Source of the DNA: Viridibacterium sediminicola
Lineage (GTDB): Bacteria; Pseudomonadota; Gammaproteobacteria; Burkholderiales; Rhodocyclaceae
Direction: 5' to 3'
Assembly: GCF_039631295.1 (NCBI RefSeq)
Contig: NZ_JBDIVE010000002.1
Location: 62,001-126,000 of the forward strand
DNA: 64,000 bases
Both the position numbers and the translations under genes were made by a program. Below, piece after piece: positions 47,791-57,453 of this stretch; the first letter of the stretch is position 1; the number at the start of each line of letters is the position of its first letter. Under the pieces are notes generated by a model, which searched no databases, was not told the origin of the DNA, and saw nothing but the letters and a program-made list of their open reading frames with translations.

Positions 47791-49581
47791 ATGGGCAAGG
47801 AAGCACGCGCCAAAGCGCTCTTGAAGCAGCAAGCCCAAACAGGACAGGGCGCCCTGAGAACACGGGCAGAACACGAAAGCGCCGCCGGCAACTGGCACAG
47901 CGCCTGCGAAGCCTGGCAGGCGCTGCTGCAACAAAGCCCCGGCGATGCGAGCACGCATGCCAATCTTGCCCAAGCACTGGCGCATGCTGGCCGCCATGCC
48001 GAGGCGGTCGATGCCTGGGCCGCCGCCATGCACTATGGTCTGCCCGCCGATCAGGCGGCCGTCGGCATGGCCGATGTTTTCATTCTGCGCAAGCAGTACG
48101 ACATCGCGCTGGAAAACCTCGACATGGCCATCGCCGCCAATGACGGCAACCTTCAGGCCTGGAGCAAGCGCGTCATGGTGTGCACACGGCTTGGCAAGTT
48201 GCAGGAAGCGCTGAGCGCGGCCGAACAAGTGCTGGCTGTCGCGCCCGAAGATCTCAATACCCTGCTGAGTCTGGGCATGCTGTTCAAGGATGCCGGCGTG
48301 CCCGAAGAAGCCTTGTCCTGGTTGCAGCGCGCCATTGCAGCCGCACCAGCCAAGCTGCCACTGCGCTCCAACCTGCTGTGGGCGATGCTGCACGCCGATC
48401 AGCCCAGCGCAGCCGAGATCCTCGAACAGGCGCGGCAATATGGCCAGCTATTGTGTGCCGAGAAGCAAGCAGGGCTTCGCCAGGCGCCACGCCGACGCGG
48501 CGATGTGCTGCGCATCGGCTGGCTGAGTGCTGATTTGCGCAATCACGCCGTCGGCCATTTCGTCATCCCGGTACTCGAAGCTTTCGACACACAGCGCTCT
48601 TGCCATATCGTCTATGACAATTCCGGACTCGACGACGCGATGTCACAGCGCGCACGGCGCGCCGTCAGCCAATGGCACAAGGTCTCGCAGCTGGGTGATG
48701 CAGCACTCGCGCAACTGATCCAAAACGACCAGCTCGACATCCTCATCGACCTCGGTGGCCACACCGACGGCACGCGCCTGGAGGTGTTTGCCACGCGTCT
48801 GGCCAGCGTACAGATCAGCTGGCTGGGCTATCCCGGCACCACTGGCGTGATCGGCATGGACTACGTGCTGGTTCCGCCCGATCCAGCCTTGTTGCGCGGC
48901 GGCTGGAGCAGCGAGGAAGCGCTGGCGCTGCCGGACAGCTACTGCGTACGCGAACCTAGCTATAGCGCTCCGCCAACAGATTGCACGCCACCCTGCCTGC
49001 GCAATGGCTACATCCGCTTCGGCTGCCTCAACAATTTCGCCAAGGTCAGCCCCAGCGCAATCGCTGTCTGGGCGCATATCCTGCAGCGCGTAGCGCATTC
49101 GCAGCTGCTGCTGGTCATCAATGGCGAGCCGGACGGCGAGCTGGCCGCCGACATCCGCACGCGCTTCGCAGCACTCGGCGTGGCCGCGGAGCGCCTGCAG
49201 ATCCGCGGCCGCATGTCGCCAGCGGACTACTTCGCGAGCTATCGCGAGATCGACATCGCACTGGACAGCTTTCCCTTCAACGGCGGCACCACCGGCTTCG
49301 ATGCGCTGTCGATGGCCACGCCATTCGTCACGCTCGCCGGCGAAGCGCTGCATGCGCGCATGGGGCGCAACCTGCTGTGCGCGGTCGGCCTCGAGCCACT
49401 GGTAGCGGACAGCATCGATGACTATATCGCCAAGGCCTGCGCGCTGGCCGCCGAGCCTGCACGCATCAGCGCCCTGCACGCCTACCTGGGCGACACGATG
49501 CCGAAGAGTGTTCTGATGGATGTGCCGCGCTTTGCGCGCGGGCTGGAAGCGATTTTCGAACGCCTGCTGCCGCCGGCCTGA
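47791..49581 (+). CDS. TPR - O-linked GlcNAc transferase family (GT41/SPINDLY-like) protein
   Basis: A 596-residue protein. TPR repeats fill about residues 25-215 (TRAEHESAAGNWHSACEAWQALLQQ, HANLAQALAHAGRHAEAVDAW, ALENLDMAIAAN). The catalytic GT-B region begins near 230 with LRIGWLSADLRNHAVGHFV (catalytic His region), then DILIDLGGHTDGTRLEVFATR, QISWLGYPGTTG, IRFGCLNNFAKVSPSAI, and FPFNGGTTGFDALSMATPFVTLAG (UDP-sugar site). Bacterial members modify flagellin or other proteins on Ser/Thr or act on glycans. It ends the plus-strand locus, converging with rpoS 15 bases away. Confidence 0.9.
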   Translation: MGKEARAKALLKQQAQTGQGALRTRAEHESAAGNWHSACEAWQALLQQSPGDASTHANLAQALAHAGRHAEAVDAWAAAMHYGLPADQAAVGMADVFILRKQYDIALENLDMAIAANDGNLQAWSKRVMVCTRLGKLQEALSAAEQVLAVAPEDLNTLLSLGMLFKDAGVPEEALSWLQRAIAAAPAKLPLRSNLLWAMLHADQPSAAEILEQARQYGQLLCAEKQAGLRQAPRRRGDVLRIGWLSADLRNHAVGHFVIPVLEAFDTQRSCHIVYDNSGLDDAMSQRARRAVSQWHKVSQLGDAALAQLIQNDQLDILIDLGGHTDGTRLEVFATRLASVQISWLGYPGTTGVIGMDYVLVPPDPALLRGGWSSEEALALPDSYCVREPSYSAPPTDCTPPCLRNGYIRFGCLNNFAKVSPSAIAVWAHILQRVAHSQLLLVINGEPDGELAADIRTRFAALGVAAERLQIRGRMSPADYFASYREIDIALDSFPFNGGTTGFDALSMATPFVTLAGEALHARMGRNLLCAVGLEPLVADSIDDYIAKACALAAEPARISALHAYLGDTMPKSVLMDVPRFARGLEAIFERLLPPA

Positions 49582-49596
49582 AGCGGCCTGCCCGCC

Positions 49597-50538
49597 TCAG
49601 AACAACACGTCGCGCGACACGCCGCGGCGTTTGATCAGGCGCCGCAACTGCGCCAGCGCTTCGATCTGGATCTGGCGCACGCGTTCGCGGGTCAGTCCCA
49701 TCTGCGAGGCCAGATCTTCGAGCGTCAGCACCTCGACGTCGTCAATGCCATAGCGATACTGGATGACCAGACGCTGCTTGTCGGTGAGTTGCGCCAGCCA
49801 TTCGCGGATCAGCGATTCGACCTCGCTGTTATGGATGTTGATCTCCGGGCTGATCGCCTGCTCGTCCGCCAGCGACTCACCAATCGACAGATTGGGGTCG
49901 ATGTCGAGCGGCGCGTCGAGCGAAGCAGTGTGCTCATTGAGCGCCAGCACGGCGCGAACATCCTCGACCGGCCGGGCGAGCTTTTCGGCAATCGCCTCGG
50001 GGCTGGCGGTGGCGCCGGTCGCCGCCTCGATCTGGCGCTGCGCGCGCAGCACCTGGTTGAGCTCCTTGACCACGTGGACCGGCAAGCGGATGGTGCGCGA
50101 CTGATTCATGATCGCGCGCTCGATGTTCTGGCGAATCCACCAGGTAGCATAGGTGGAGAAACGGAAGCCGCGTTCGGGATCGAATTTGTCGAGCGCGTGC
50201 ATCAGCCCGAGATTGCCCTCTTCGACCAAATCGAGCAGCGGAATGCCGCGATTGAGATAGTGCTTTGCAATGTTCACGACAAGGCGCAGATTGTGCTCGA
50301 TCATCTTCTGCCGCGCTTCGAAATCGCCCTGGCGCACACGCCGCGACAGCACACCTTCCTGTTCCGCCGTCAGCAGCGGATTGATACCGATCTCGTTAAG
50401 GTAGAGCTGGGTGACATCGCCGAGGAATTCGCTCTCTGGCGGCGGCATCGCTGCAATGACATCAGCAAATGCCTCTAGCTCGGCCGGAACATCTGGCTCC
50501 TTATCTTCTGGCTCATCAAGGAATTCCGGTTCGAGCAT
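49597..50538 (-). CDS. rpoS: RNA polymerase sigma factor RpoS
   Basis: Stationary-phase and general-stress sigma factor, 313 residues. Region 1.2/2 is DVTQLYLNEIGINPLLTAEQE, with region 2 KMIEHNLRLVVNIAKHYLNRGIPLLDLVEEGNLGLMHALDKFDPERGFRFSTYATWWIRQNIERAIM. Region 3 is RTIRLPVHVVKELNQVLR, and the region 4 helix-turn-helix is LTLEDLASQMGLTRERVRQIQIEAL. The start at 50538 (MLEPEFLDEP) is 7 bases after the nlpD stop. It is the last gene of surE-pcm-nlpD-rpoS; as elsewhere, an rpoS promoter may lie inside nlpD. Confidence 0.96.
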   Translation of the reverse strand: MLEPEFLDEPEDKEPDVPAELEAFADVIAAMPPPESEFLGDVTQLYLNEIGINPLLTAEQEGVLSRRVRQGDFEARQKMIEHNLRLVVNIAKHYLNRGIPLLDLVEEGNLGLMHALDKFDPERGFRFSTYATWWIRQNIERAIMNQSRTIRLPVHVVKELNQVLRAQRQIEAATGATASPEAIAEKLARPVEDVRAVLALNEHTASLDAPLDIDPNLSIGESLADEQAISPEINIHNSEVESLIREWLAQLTDKQRLVIQYRYGIDDVEVLTLEDLASQMGLTRERVRQIQIEALAQLRRLIKRRGVSRDVLF

Positions 50539-50545
50539 TCTCGCC

Positions 50546-51613
50546 TCAGCGTGTGGGCAGATATTTGATCGGATCGACTGGTTTGCCCCCGAGCTGCCGC
50601 AGTTCGAAATGCAGCTTGGGCCGGTCTGCATCGCTGTCGCCCATGACTGCGATCTTCTGCCCCTTCTGCACTTGCTGCTGCTCCTTCACAAGGATCTCCT
50701 TGTTATGGGCATAAACCGTCGTGAATTGCGTTCCGTGCTTGATGATGACGAGGTTTCCGTAAGCCCGCAAGTCGGATCCTACGTAGATCACCTTGCCCGA
50801 TGCGGCGGCATAAACCGGATCACCCACGCTGCCTGCAATATCGATCCCCTTGCTGGTCGAGTCATTGAAGCTGGTGATCACTTTGCCACGCGCCGGCCAG
50901 CTCCAGTCAGGCTTGTCGTCACCGCCTTTGGCCGACTCGGCGGCCGGCGCCGGCTGTGGCGCGCTGGCGGCCGGCGGCGCTTTCAGCACCGGGGCGCTGG
51001 CCGCAGCGGGTGGCTGTAGCTTGGGCGGCTGCGCCTTGGCATCGCTGGCCGCAGCAGGAACGCTGGCAGCCAGCGGAGGCCGCGCATCCACGCGTGGTTC
51101 GGACTGCGCCTGCAACTCACGCCAGGCTTTGTCGGAGTAGGCCAGACGGCCGCCACGCGGTTCGCTGACAATGCCGTTGTCCTGCTTGGGCGGCGGCGCC
51201 ATCAGCGGAGCAGACAGCGCATCCGCCGGACGGCTCTCAAAGCGCGGCACGGCGACGGGGCGCGTAGTCCCCGGTGCATCCGCCGCAGCCGGCGTTACGC
51301 CCGGTGGCAGTACGCGCAATTCCTGGCCGACAAGGATCAGCGAAGGATTGTCCAGATTGTTCCAGCTCGCCAGCTCACGGTAATCCGAACCGTGTTCCAG
51401 CGCGATGCTGTAGAGCGTGTCGCCCTTCTTGACGATGTAATAGCCGGGGCGCGGCTGTGCCGGCGCGCTCGGCGCCGAACTGGCCACTGCGCTGCTCGCA
51501 GCAGGCGCGGCCTGCGCAGGGCTGCGTGTTTCGACCGGCGCAGGCGTATTGCTGACGCAAGCGCCCAGTGTCAACAGCGCCAGAAGCGCGGAAATGGTTT
51601 TCAACTCAGTCAT
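50546..51613 (-). CDS. nlpD: NlpD-like lipoprotein (LysM + degenerate M23 domain)
   Basis: A 355-residue outer-membrane lipoprotein. The signal peptide ends in the lipobox LTLGAC with Cys19. A LysM domain (about 57-104, YYIVKKGDTLYSIALEHGSDYRELASWNNL) binds peptidoglycan. A long Ala/Pro-rich linker leads to a C-terminal LytM/M23 domain (about 245-355). The first metal ligand is lost (KGIDIAG where active enzymes have H...D), while YAHNKE and LHFELR remain, as in E. coli NlpD. It therefore should activate an amidase (AmiC type) and not cut itself. It overlaps pcm by ATGA. Confidence 0.93.
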   Translation of the reverse strand: MTELKTISALLALLTLGACVSNTPAPVETRSPAQAAPAASSAVASSAPSAPAQPRPGYYIVKKGDTLYSIALEHGSDYRELASWNNLDNPSLILVGQELRVLPPGVTPAAADAPGTTRPVAVPRFESRPADALSAPLMAPPPKQDNGIVSEPRGGRLAYSDKAWRELQAQSEPRVDARPPLAASVPAAASDAKAQPPKLQPPAAASAPVLKAPPAASAPQPAPAAESAKGGDDKPDWSWPARGKVITSFNDSTSKGIDIAGSVGDPVYAAASGKVIYVGSDLRAYGNLVIIKHGTQFTTVYAHNKEILVKEQQQVQKGQKIAVMGDSDADRPKLHFELRQLGGKPVDPIKYLPTR

Positions 51614-52272
51614 TCGGTACCTGCCAGCAAGGGTACGAAGCGCACGGCATCCAGACGCGTTTCCTTGAAACCGCCCGTCGCGCCATGTTCGATCATCAGG
51701 ATCACCTGGCTGGACGTGCCCAGCGGCATCACCATGCGACCACCGCGCGCGAGCTGCTTGAGCAAGGCTTCGGGCACCTTGCTGGCCGCGGCGGCAAGGA
51801 TGATCGTGTCAAAAGGCGCCACTTCGGGCAAGCCCAGATTGCCATCGCCGTGTTTCAGACGAACATTGGGCAAGCGCAAGGGACGCAAGTTCGAGCGCGC
51901 ACGGTCGAGCAGCTTGGCGATGCGCTCCATCGTATAGACATCGCTGGACAGACAGGACAGCACCGCCGCCTGGTAGCCGCAACCAGTACCGACCTCCAGC
52001 GTCTTGCCCAGCGCCCGCCCGCCCGCCGCCAAGAGCTCCAGCATGCGTGCGACGACGAAGGGTTGCGAGATGGTCTGCTGGAAGCCCAGCGGCAAGGCCG
52101 TATCCTCGTAAGCACGACTGGCCAGCGCCTCTTCAACAAAGGCGTGACGCGGAATGCGGTTCATGGCGTCCAGCACGGTCTCGTCACGGATACCCAGCTT
52201 GCGCAGGTGCTCGATCATGCGGGCGCGCGCACGCGCGGCAATCGGATTGGCGGGGCGAGAACTATCAATCAT
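51610..52272 (-). CDS. pcm: Protein-L-isoaspartate O-methyltransferase
   Basis: Repairs isoaspartyl damage in proteins using SAM. 220 residues, with the family motifs RHAFVEEALASRAYEDTALPLGFQQTISQPFVVARMLEL, the SAM loop LEVGTGCGYQAAVLS, GDGNLGLPEVAPFDTIILAAAA and GGRMVMPLG. The start at 52272 lacks a strong ribosome-binding site; an internal ATG at 52218 is a less likely alternative. Part of the stationary-phase operon, 65 bases after surE. Confidence 0.95.
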   Translation of the reverse strand: MIDSSRPANPIAARARARMIEHLRKLGIRDETVLDAMNRIPRHAFVEEALASRAYEDTALPLGFQQTISQPFVVARMLELLAAGGRALGKTLEVGTGCGYQAAVLSCLSSDVYTMERIAKLLDRARSNLRPLRLPNVRLKHGDGNLGLPEVAPFDTIILAAAASKVPEALLKQLARGGRMVMPLGTSSQVILMIEHGATGGFKETRLDAVRFVPLLAGTE

Positions 52273-52337
52273 CGGAACAAATTTCTGGCCATTTCAGGTC
52301 GGGACACAGCTGAAGGCCAAGGCGGCGCAAGGCCACT

Positions 52338-53081
52338 TCAGCGCTGTAGCCAGTTTGCCACGCCTTCGAGCTGTGCGGTGTGTGTCAGATCGATCTGCAG
52401 CGGTGTCACCGACACAAAACCGGCGGCCACGGCATGAAAATCGGTGCCCTCGCCGGCTTCAGCAGCCGGACCCGCCGGCCCCACCCAGTAAATGGTTTCG
52501 CCACGCGGGTTTTGTGCGCGGACGACCGGTTCGGCGCGATGCCGACGACCCAGGCGCGTGATGCGCACGCCGCGCAAGGCTTCGTAGGGCAGATCCGGCA
52601 CATTCACATTGAGCAGCACCGGCGCGGCAAAGGGCTCACGCTGAAAGCGCTCGACCAGTTCGCGCGCCACGCGGGCGGCGGTCGCGAAGTGTTCCGGCTG
52701 CTTGCCGACCAGGGAGATGGCGATCGAAGGCACACCGAGCAGGAAGCCCTCGGTGGCGGCGGCGACGGTACCGGAGTAAATCGTGTCGTCGCCCATATTG
52801 GTGCCGTGGTTGATGCCCGAGACCACCATGTCCGGCAGATGTTCGAGCATGCCGGTAACGGCCAGGTGGACACAATCGGTGGGCGTGCCATTGACATAAT
52901 GGAAGCCGCTGGGCGCACGGCGCAGCTGCAGCGGACGGTCAAGGGTCAGCGAATTGCTGGCGCCGCTGCGGTCCCTCTCGGGGGCCACCACGGTAATGTC
53001 GGCAATCGGATCGAGGGCATGCGCCAAAGCGGCGATCCCCGGAGCGTGATACCCATCATCGTTGCTCAGGAGAATACGCAT
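52338..53081 (-). CDS. surE: 5'/3'-nucleotidase SurE
   Basis: Metal-dependent nucleoside monophosphatase of stationary-phase survival, 247 residues. The metal site is RILLSNDDGYHAPGIAAL at the N-terminus (Asp pair). VVAPERDRSGASNSLTL holds the Ser ligand region, and DMVVSGINHGTNMGDDTIYSGTVAAATEG the Asn ligand. First gene of surE-pcm-nlpD-rpoS. The residue after the DDGY is His (commonly Phe). Confidence 0.95.
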   Translation of the reverse strand: MRILLSNDDGYHAPGIAALAHALDPIADITVVAPERDRSGASNSLTLDRPLQLRRAPSGFHYVNGTPTDCVHLAVTGMLEHLPDMVVSGINHGTNMGDDTIYSGTVAAATEGFLLGVPSIAISLVGKQPEHFATAARVARELVERFQREPFAAPVLLNVNVPDLPYEALRGVRITRLGRRHRAEPVVRAQNPRGETIYWVGPAGPAAEAGEGTDFHAVAAGFVSVTPLQIDLTHTAQLEGVANWLQR

Positions 53082-53225
53082 GGAACCACTCGAAAGTAGG
53101 CTGTCAGGATGATCAGGAATCCTGCACGCTGCGCGGCATGATCCTGGTGATCAGCCGCGGCGCCTGCCCGCTTACATCCATGCAAGCGACGCCATGACAG
53201 CAAACAGAAGAACTACGGAAGGATT

Positions 53226-53303
<78 letters not shown>

Positions 53304-53360
53304 CACAAGGCGCGCATTGTAGCAGGGATACCCCGCTTCTGCACGCCTGAAAACGTAATT

Positions 53361-53744
53361 TCAGTGCTTGAGAAATTCCAGCAGATCGAGTAGCTCGGCG
53401 CGCACGCTTTTGACGCGATCGAGCACGCGAACATTCTCTTCCGCAACCTCGTGCTCGTACAGCGCATTCTCTTCAAGACGATTGCGCGCACCGCTGATGG
53501 TGAAGCCATCACGGTAGAGCAGTTCGCGGATGCGCCGCACCAGCAGCACCTCGTGGTGCTGGTAGTAGCGGCGGTTGCCGCGCCGCTTGACGGGCTTGAG
53601 CTGGGTGAATTCCTGCTCCCAGTAACGCAGCACATGGGGCTTGACCGCGCACAGCTCGCTGACCTCACCAATGGTGAAGTAGCGCTTGGCTGGAATCGGC
53701 GGCAAGACCAGCGGTTCAGGCGTCGGCTGTTCCGTTTGCATCAC
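53361..53744 (-). CDS. MerR-family transcriptional regulator linked to ihfA
   Basis: A 127-residue MerR-type protein: a helix-turn-helix with KRYFTIGEVSELCAVKPHVLRYWEQEFTQLKPVKRRGNRRYYQHHEVLLVRRIRELLYRDGFTISGARNRL, then a coiled-coil helix ENVRVLDRVKSVRAELLDLLEFLKH. No metal-binding Cys tail. This gene follows ihfA in most beta- and gammaproteobacteria and overlaps its end by 29 bases here. Regulon unknown. Confidence 0.92.
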   Translation of the reverse strand: MMQTEQPTPEPLVLPPIPAKRYFTIGEVSELCAVKPHVLRYWEQEFTQLKPVKRRGNRRYYQHHEVLLVRRIRELLYRDGFTISGARNRLEENALYEHEVAEENVRVLDRVKSVRAELLDLLEFLKH

Positions 53745-54048
53745 TCAGTTCTTCCACTGCAGCCTTGAGCTTCTGGCTGGCATGAAAAGTAACCACGCGG
53801 CGCGCGGTAATGGGAATCTCTTCCCCGGTCTTGGGATTGCGGCCGGGGCGTTGCGGCTTGTCGCGCAGCTGGAAGTTGCCAAAGCCCGAGAGCTTGACAT
53901 CATCGCCTTGCGACAAAGCATTGCGGATTTCATCAAAGAAACACTCGACCATATCTTTGGCCTCGCGCTTGTTGAGCCCCACTTTGTCGAAGAGCAGATC
54001 GGCCAGTTCGGCTTTTGTCAAAGTCATGTTTGTTGTCTGCCTGTTCAT
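53716..54048 (-). CDS. ihfA: Integration host factor subunit alpha
   Basis: DNA-bending nucleoid protein that pairs with IhfB; 110 residues from the ATG at 54048, which overlaps the pheT stop (ATGA). The conserved protein proper begins at MTLTKAELADLLFDKVGLNKREAKDMVECFF (ATG 54027), so the shorter start is also possible. KLSGFGNFQLRDKPQRPGRNPKTGEEIPITARRVVTF forms the DNA-intercalating arms. IHF normally assists sigma-54 promoters, of which several candidates lie in this window. Confidence 0.95.
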   Translation of the reverse strand: MNRQTTNMTLTKAELADLLFDKVGLNKREAKDMVECFFDEIRNALSQGDDVKLSGFGNFQLRDKPQRPGRNPKTGEEIPITARRVVTFHASQKLKAAVEELSDANGTADA

Positions 54049-56420
54049 GAGCGCAACTGCCCACCCAGTTGCTCACCTGCTGCCTTGACCAGGGCCTGGA
54101 TGGCCTGCTCAATTTCAGCCTCTTCCAGCGTGCGTTCAGTGTGCTGCAGCACGACACGCAGGGCAATACTACGCGTATCCGGCTCCAGCCCCTTGCCTGC
54201 ATAGACATCGAACACGCGAATCGAGCGCACGATCTCGCTGGAGGCTGTCTTGAGCACCGCCAGCAATTCGGCCACTTGCACTTGCGTGCGCAAGACCAAG
54301 GCGATGTCGCGTGTGACCGCCTGCTGCCGCGCCAGTTCCTGATACGCCGGCAAGTTGCGCGCAAGCGCCGCATCGAGCTCCAGCTCGAAGAGCACCGGCG
54401 CAGACAGCAGATCATATTTCTGCACCCAGGCCGGATGCAATTCACCCACAAAGCCGACGCTGCGTCCATCCAGCACAACCCGCGCACAGCGCCCCGGATG
54501 CAGGGCCGGATGCACGGCGGCTTCAAATACTGCCGCGCTACCGAGCAAGGCTTCAACATCCGCCTTCACGTCGTAGAAATCCAGCTTGCGCGTGGCCACG
54601 CCCCATTGCTCGGCCAGCGCCGGGCCCCAGGCCAGCGCTGCGACACGCACTGGCTGTTCGTAGCCGGCAACGGGTTCAGTGGCGGAGCTGCGCAGGAAGC
54701 AGCGGCCGATCTCGAAAATCCGCACACGTTCGGCACGACGACGCAGATTGCTGCCCAGCACACCAACCAGACCGCCGATCAGCGACGAGCGCATCACAGC
54801 CAGCTGACTGGCAATCGGATTGGCCAAGCGAACCGGATCAGTATTGCCGGCGAAGTCCGCTTCCCAGGCTTCCTCGACGAAGGCGTAGCTGATCACTTCC
54901 TGATAATCACGCCCCGCCAGCACACGGCGCAGACGATGCGGGCTGCGCTTGCTCTCAGGCAGGGGCAGCATGCTGATGCCGGCCTGCGGCGCAATCGGCG
55001 GAATATTGTCGTAGCCAACGACGCGCGCGACTTCTTCGATCAGATCTTCTTCAATGCTGATGTCAAAGCGATACGAGGGCGGCGTCACCTGCCAGCTGTC
55101 GCCGGCCGCCATCACGCGCATGCCCAGGCGCTCGAAAGCAGCCTGCATCACACCAGCCTCGACATCGATGCCCAGCACGCGGCAGGCGCGCTGCGGGCGG
55201 AAGGCCACGGCCGTGCGCTGCGGCAGCTGCGCCTCAGCAATCGTCTCGCTGACCGGCCCGGCCTCACCGCCACAAATCTCAAGCAGCAAAGCCGTAGCGC
55301 GCTCCAGCGCACGCAGCGCCAGATCGAAGTCGACACCACGCTCAAAGCGATGCGAGGCGTCCGAGGAGAAACCCAGCGCCCGCGCACGACCCGCAATGGC
55401 ATCGGGCTGGAAAAACGCACTCTCGAGAAAGACATTGCGCGTCGCCGTCGTCACTCCGCTCGCCTCGCCGCCCATCACACCGGCCAGCGCCAGCACGCGT
55501 TCATCATCAGCGATGAGCAGGACATCGTCAGCCGGCGTGACTTCCTGAGCATTCAGCAAAGTCAGCTGATCGCCCGCGCGCGGCATGCGCACGTGGATCG
55601 CGCCACGCAACACATCATCATCGAAGGCGTGCATCGGCTGACCAAGTTCAAGCAGCACGTAATTGGTGATGTCCACCACCGCGCTGATCGAACGGATACC
55701 CGAGCGCAGCAAGCGCTGGCGCATCCAGTCCGGTGTCGGCGCTGCGGCATCAACATTGCGCACGATGCGGCCAGCATAGCGCGGGCAGGCTTGCGGCGCG
55801 TCGAGCAGCACGGTGCGGCGCGCATCATGCTGCGGCGCCACGGGTGCAATCTGCGGCAATGCCAGCGGCGTATCGCTCAGCGCAGCCAGCTCGCGCGCGA
55901 TGCCGGCCAGACTCAGACAGTCAGCGCGGTTGGGCGTGAGCTTGATGGTGATCTTCTTGTCATCCAGCGTCAGGTAGTCGCGCAGATCCGCACCGACCGG
56001 TGCGTCTTCTGGCAACACCAGCAAGCCGTCGTGATCCTGCGTCATGCCGAGCTCGTCGGCCGAGCACATCATGCCGAAAGACTCGACACCGCGCAGCTTG
56101 GCCGCCTTGATGTCGAAACCCGGCAGCTTGGCGCCCACCGTCGCGCAAGGCGCTTTCATGCCGAGCACCACATTCGGCGCGCCGCAGACGATCTGCAGCA
56201 GCTCGCCGCTGCCGACATCCACGCTGCAAACCTTGAGCTTGTCGGCGTTCGGGTGCTTTTCGAAGGCGACGATCTGCGCTACGCGCACACCGCTGAACGG
56301 CGGCGCCACCGCTTCGACTTCTTCAACCTCAAGACCGGCCATCGTCAACAAATGGCACAGGGCCGCGCTATCGAGCGCGGGATTGCACAAGCTGCGCAAC
56401 CAGTGTTCAGAGAACTGCAT
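54045..56420 (-). CDS. pheT: Phenylalanyl-tRNA synthetase beta subunit
   Basis: A 791-residue subunit of the heterotetrameric PheRS. Domains in order: N-terminal QFSEHWLRSLCNP, the tRNA-binding EMAP-like domain (about 40-150, VCSVDVGSGELLQIVCGAPNV), the B3/B4 editing domain, B5 (RFDISIEEDLIEEVARVVGYDNIPP, about 465-490) and the C-terminal anticodon-binding FDX-ACB domain (FDVYAGKGLEPDTRSIALRVVLQ). One base separates it from pheS, and it overlaps ihfA. Confidence 0.97.
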   Translation of the reverse strand: MQFSEHWLRSLCNPALDSAALCHLLTMAGLEVEEVEAVAPPFSGVRVAQIVAFEKHPNADKLKVCSVDVGSGELLQIVCGAPNVVLGMKAPCATVGAKLPGFDIKAAKLRGVESFGMMCSADELGMTQDHDGLLVLPEDAPVGADLRDYLTLDDKKITIKLTPNRADCLSLAGIARELAALSDTPLALPQIAPVAPQHDARRTVLLDAPQACPRYAGRIVRNVDAAAPTPDWMRQRLLRSGIRSISAVVDITNYVLLELGQPMHAFDDDVLRGAIHVRMPRAGDQLTLLNAQEVTPADDVLLIADDERVLALAGVMGGEASGVTTATRNVFLESAFFQPDAIAGRARALGFSSDASHRFERGVDFDLALRALERATALLLEICGGEAGPVSETIAEAQLPQRTAVAFRPQRACRVLGIDVEAGVMQAAFERLGMRVMAAGDSWQVTPPSYRFDISIEEDLIEEVARVVGYDNIPPIAPQAGISMLPLPESKRSPHRLRRVLAGRDYQEVISYAFVEEAWEADFAGNTDPVRLANPIASQLAVMRSSLIGGLVGVLGSNLRRRAERVRIFEIGRCFLRSSATEPVAGYEQPVRVAALAWGPALAEQWGVATRKLDFYDVKADVEALLGSAAVFEAAVHPALHPGRCARVVLDGRSVGFVGELHPAWVQKYDLLSAPVLFELELDAALARNLPAYQELARQQAVTRDIALVLRTQVQVAELLAVLKTASSEIVRSIRVFDVYAGKGLEPDTRSIALRVVLQHTERTLEEAEIEQAIQALVKAAGEQLGGQLRS

Positions 56421-56421
56421 A

Positions 56422-57453
56422 TCAATCCTTGAATTGCGTCAGGAAGCGCAGGTCATTCTCGAAGAACAAGCGCAGATCATTGATGCCATAACGCAGCATG
56501 GTGAGACGGTCGAGGCCCATGCCGAATGCAAAACCGGTGTAGTGCGCCGGATCGACGCCGCCATTGCTCAGCACGTTCGGATGAACCATGCCGCAACCGG
56601 CAATCTCCAGCCAGCGCCCCTTGTTGGGCCCGCTCATGAAGGCGAAATCGATTTCCGCCGACGGCTCGGTGAACGGGAAGAAGGAGGGACGGAAACGCAC
56701 CTGCAGTTCCTCGGTTTCGAAGAAACGCTTGAGGAAGTCGATGATCACGCCCTTGAGACCGGCAAAGCTGATGTGCTCGCCAATCCACAGCCCTTCGAGC
56801 TGATGGAACATCGGCGAATGCGTCGCATCGGAATCGACGCGATACACGCGACCCGGCGCAATGATGCGCAACTCGGGCATGTCGCCGCCAGCATAGCGCG
56901 CCGCATGCGCCTGCATGGCGCGAATCTGCACCGGGCTGGTATGCGTGCGCAGCAATACGCCGGGCGCATCCTGCAGGTAGAAGGTGTCGTGCATCGAACG
57001 CGCCGGGTGGTTCGCCGGCGTGTTGAGGGCCGTGAAGTTGTGCCAGTCGCCCTCGATTTCGGGGCCATCCGCCACTTCAAAGCCGATCGAGCGGAACAGC
57101 TCGTCCACCCGCTCAAGCGTGCGCGTCACCGGATGCAAGCCACCCAGGCCCGCACCGCGGCCGGGCAAAGTCACGTCCAGCGCTTCGGCCTGCAGCTGAG
57201 CTGCCAGCTGGGCCGCACGCAAGGCTTCGCGACGCGCTTCAAGTGCGGCTTCGACCGCGCTCTTGCAGCGATTGATTTCGGCGCCCGCCGTGCGGCGAGC
57301 TTCCGCATCGAGCTTGCCGAGGCCCTTGAGCTGCTCGGTCAGGCTACCGCTCTTGCCGAGGAACAGCGCCTTGGCTTGCTCCAGAGCAGGGATGTCCAGC
57401 GCCGCAGCAAAGGCTGCCTGTGCGTCGGAGAGGATTTGATCTAGTGGGTTCAC
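56422..57453 (-). CDS. pheS: Phenylalanyl-tRNA synthetase alpha subunit
   Basis: Catalytic subunit, 343 residues. The N-terminal coiled coil (about 1-85) contacts tRNA. Class II motifs: GLHPVTRTLERVDELFRSIGFEVADGPEIE (motif 1 region), SPVQIRAM...RVYRVDSDATHSPMFHQLEGLW (motif 2) and GFAFGMGLDRLTMLRYGINDLR (motif 3). It is preceded by a 171-base gap with the rplT terminator, so pheST may have its own promoter. Confidence 0.97.
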   Translation of the reverse strand: MNPLDQILSDAQAAFAAALDIPALEQAKALFLGKSGSLTEQLKGLGKLDAEARRTAGAEINRCKSAVEAALEARREALRAAQLAAQLQAEALDVTLPGRGAGLGGLHPVTRTLERVDELFRSIGFEVADGPEIEGDWHNFTALNTPANHPARSMHDTFYLQDAPGVLLRTHTSPVQIRAMQAHAARYAGGDMPELRIIAPGRVYRVDSDATHSPMFHQLEGLWIGEHISFAGLKGVIIDFLKRFFETEELQVRFRPSFFPFTEPSAEIDFAFMSGPNKGRWLEIAGCGMVHPNVLSNGGVDPAHYTGFAFGMGLDRLTMLRYGINDLRLFFENDLRFLTQFKD

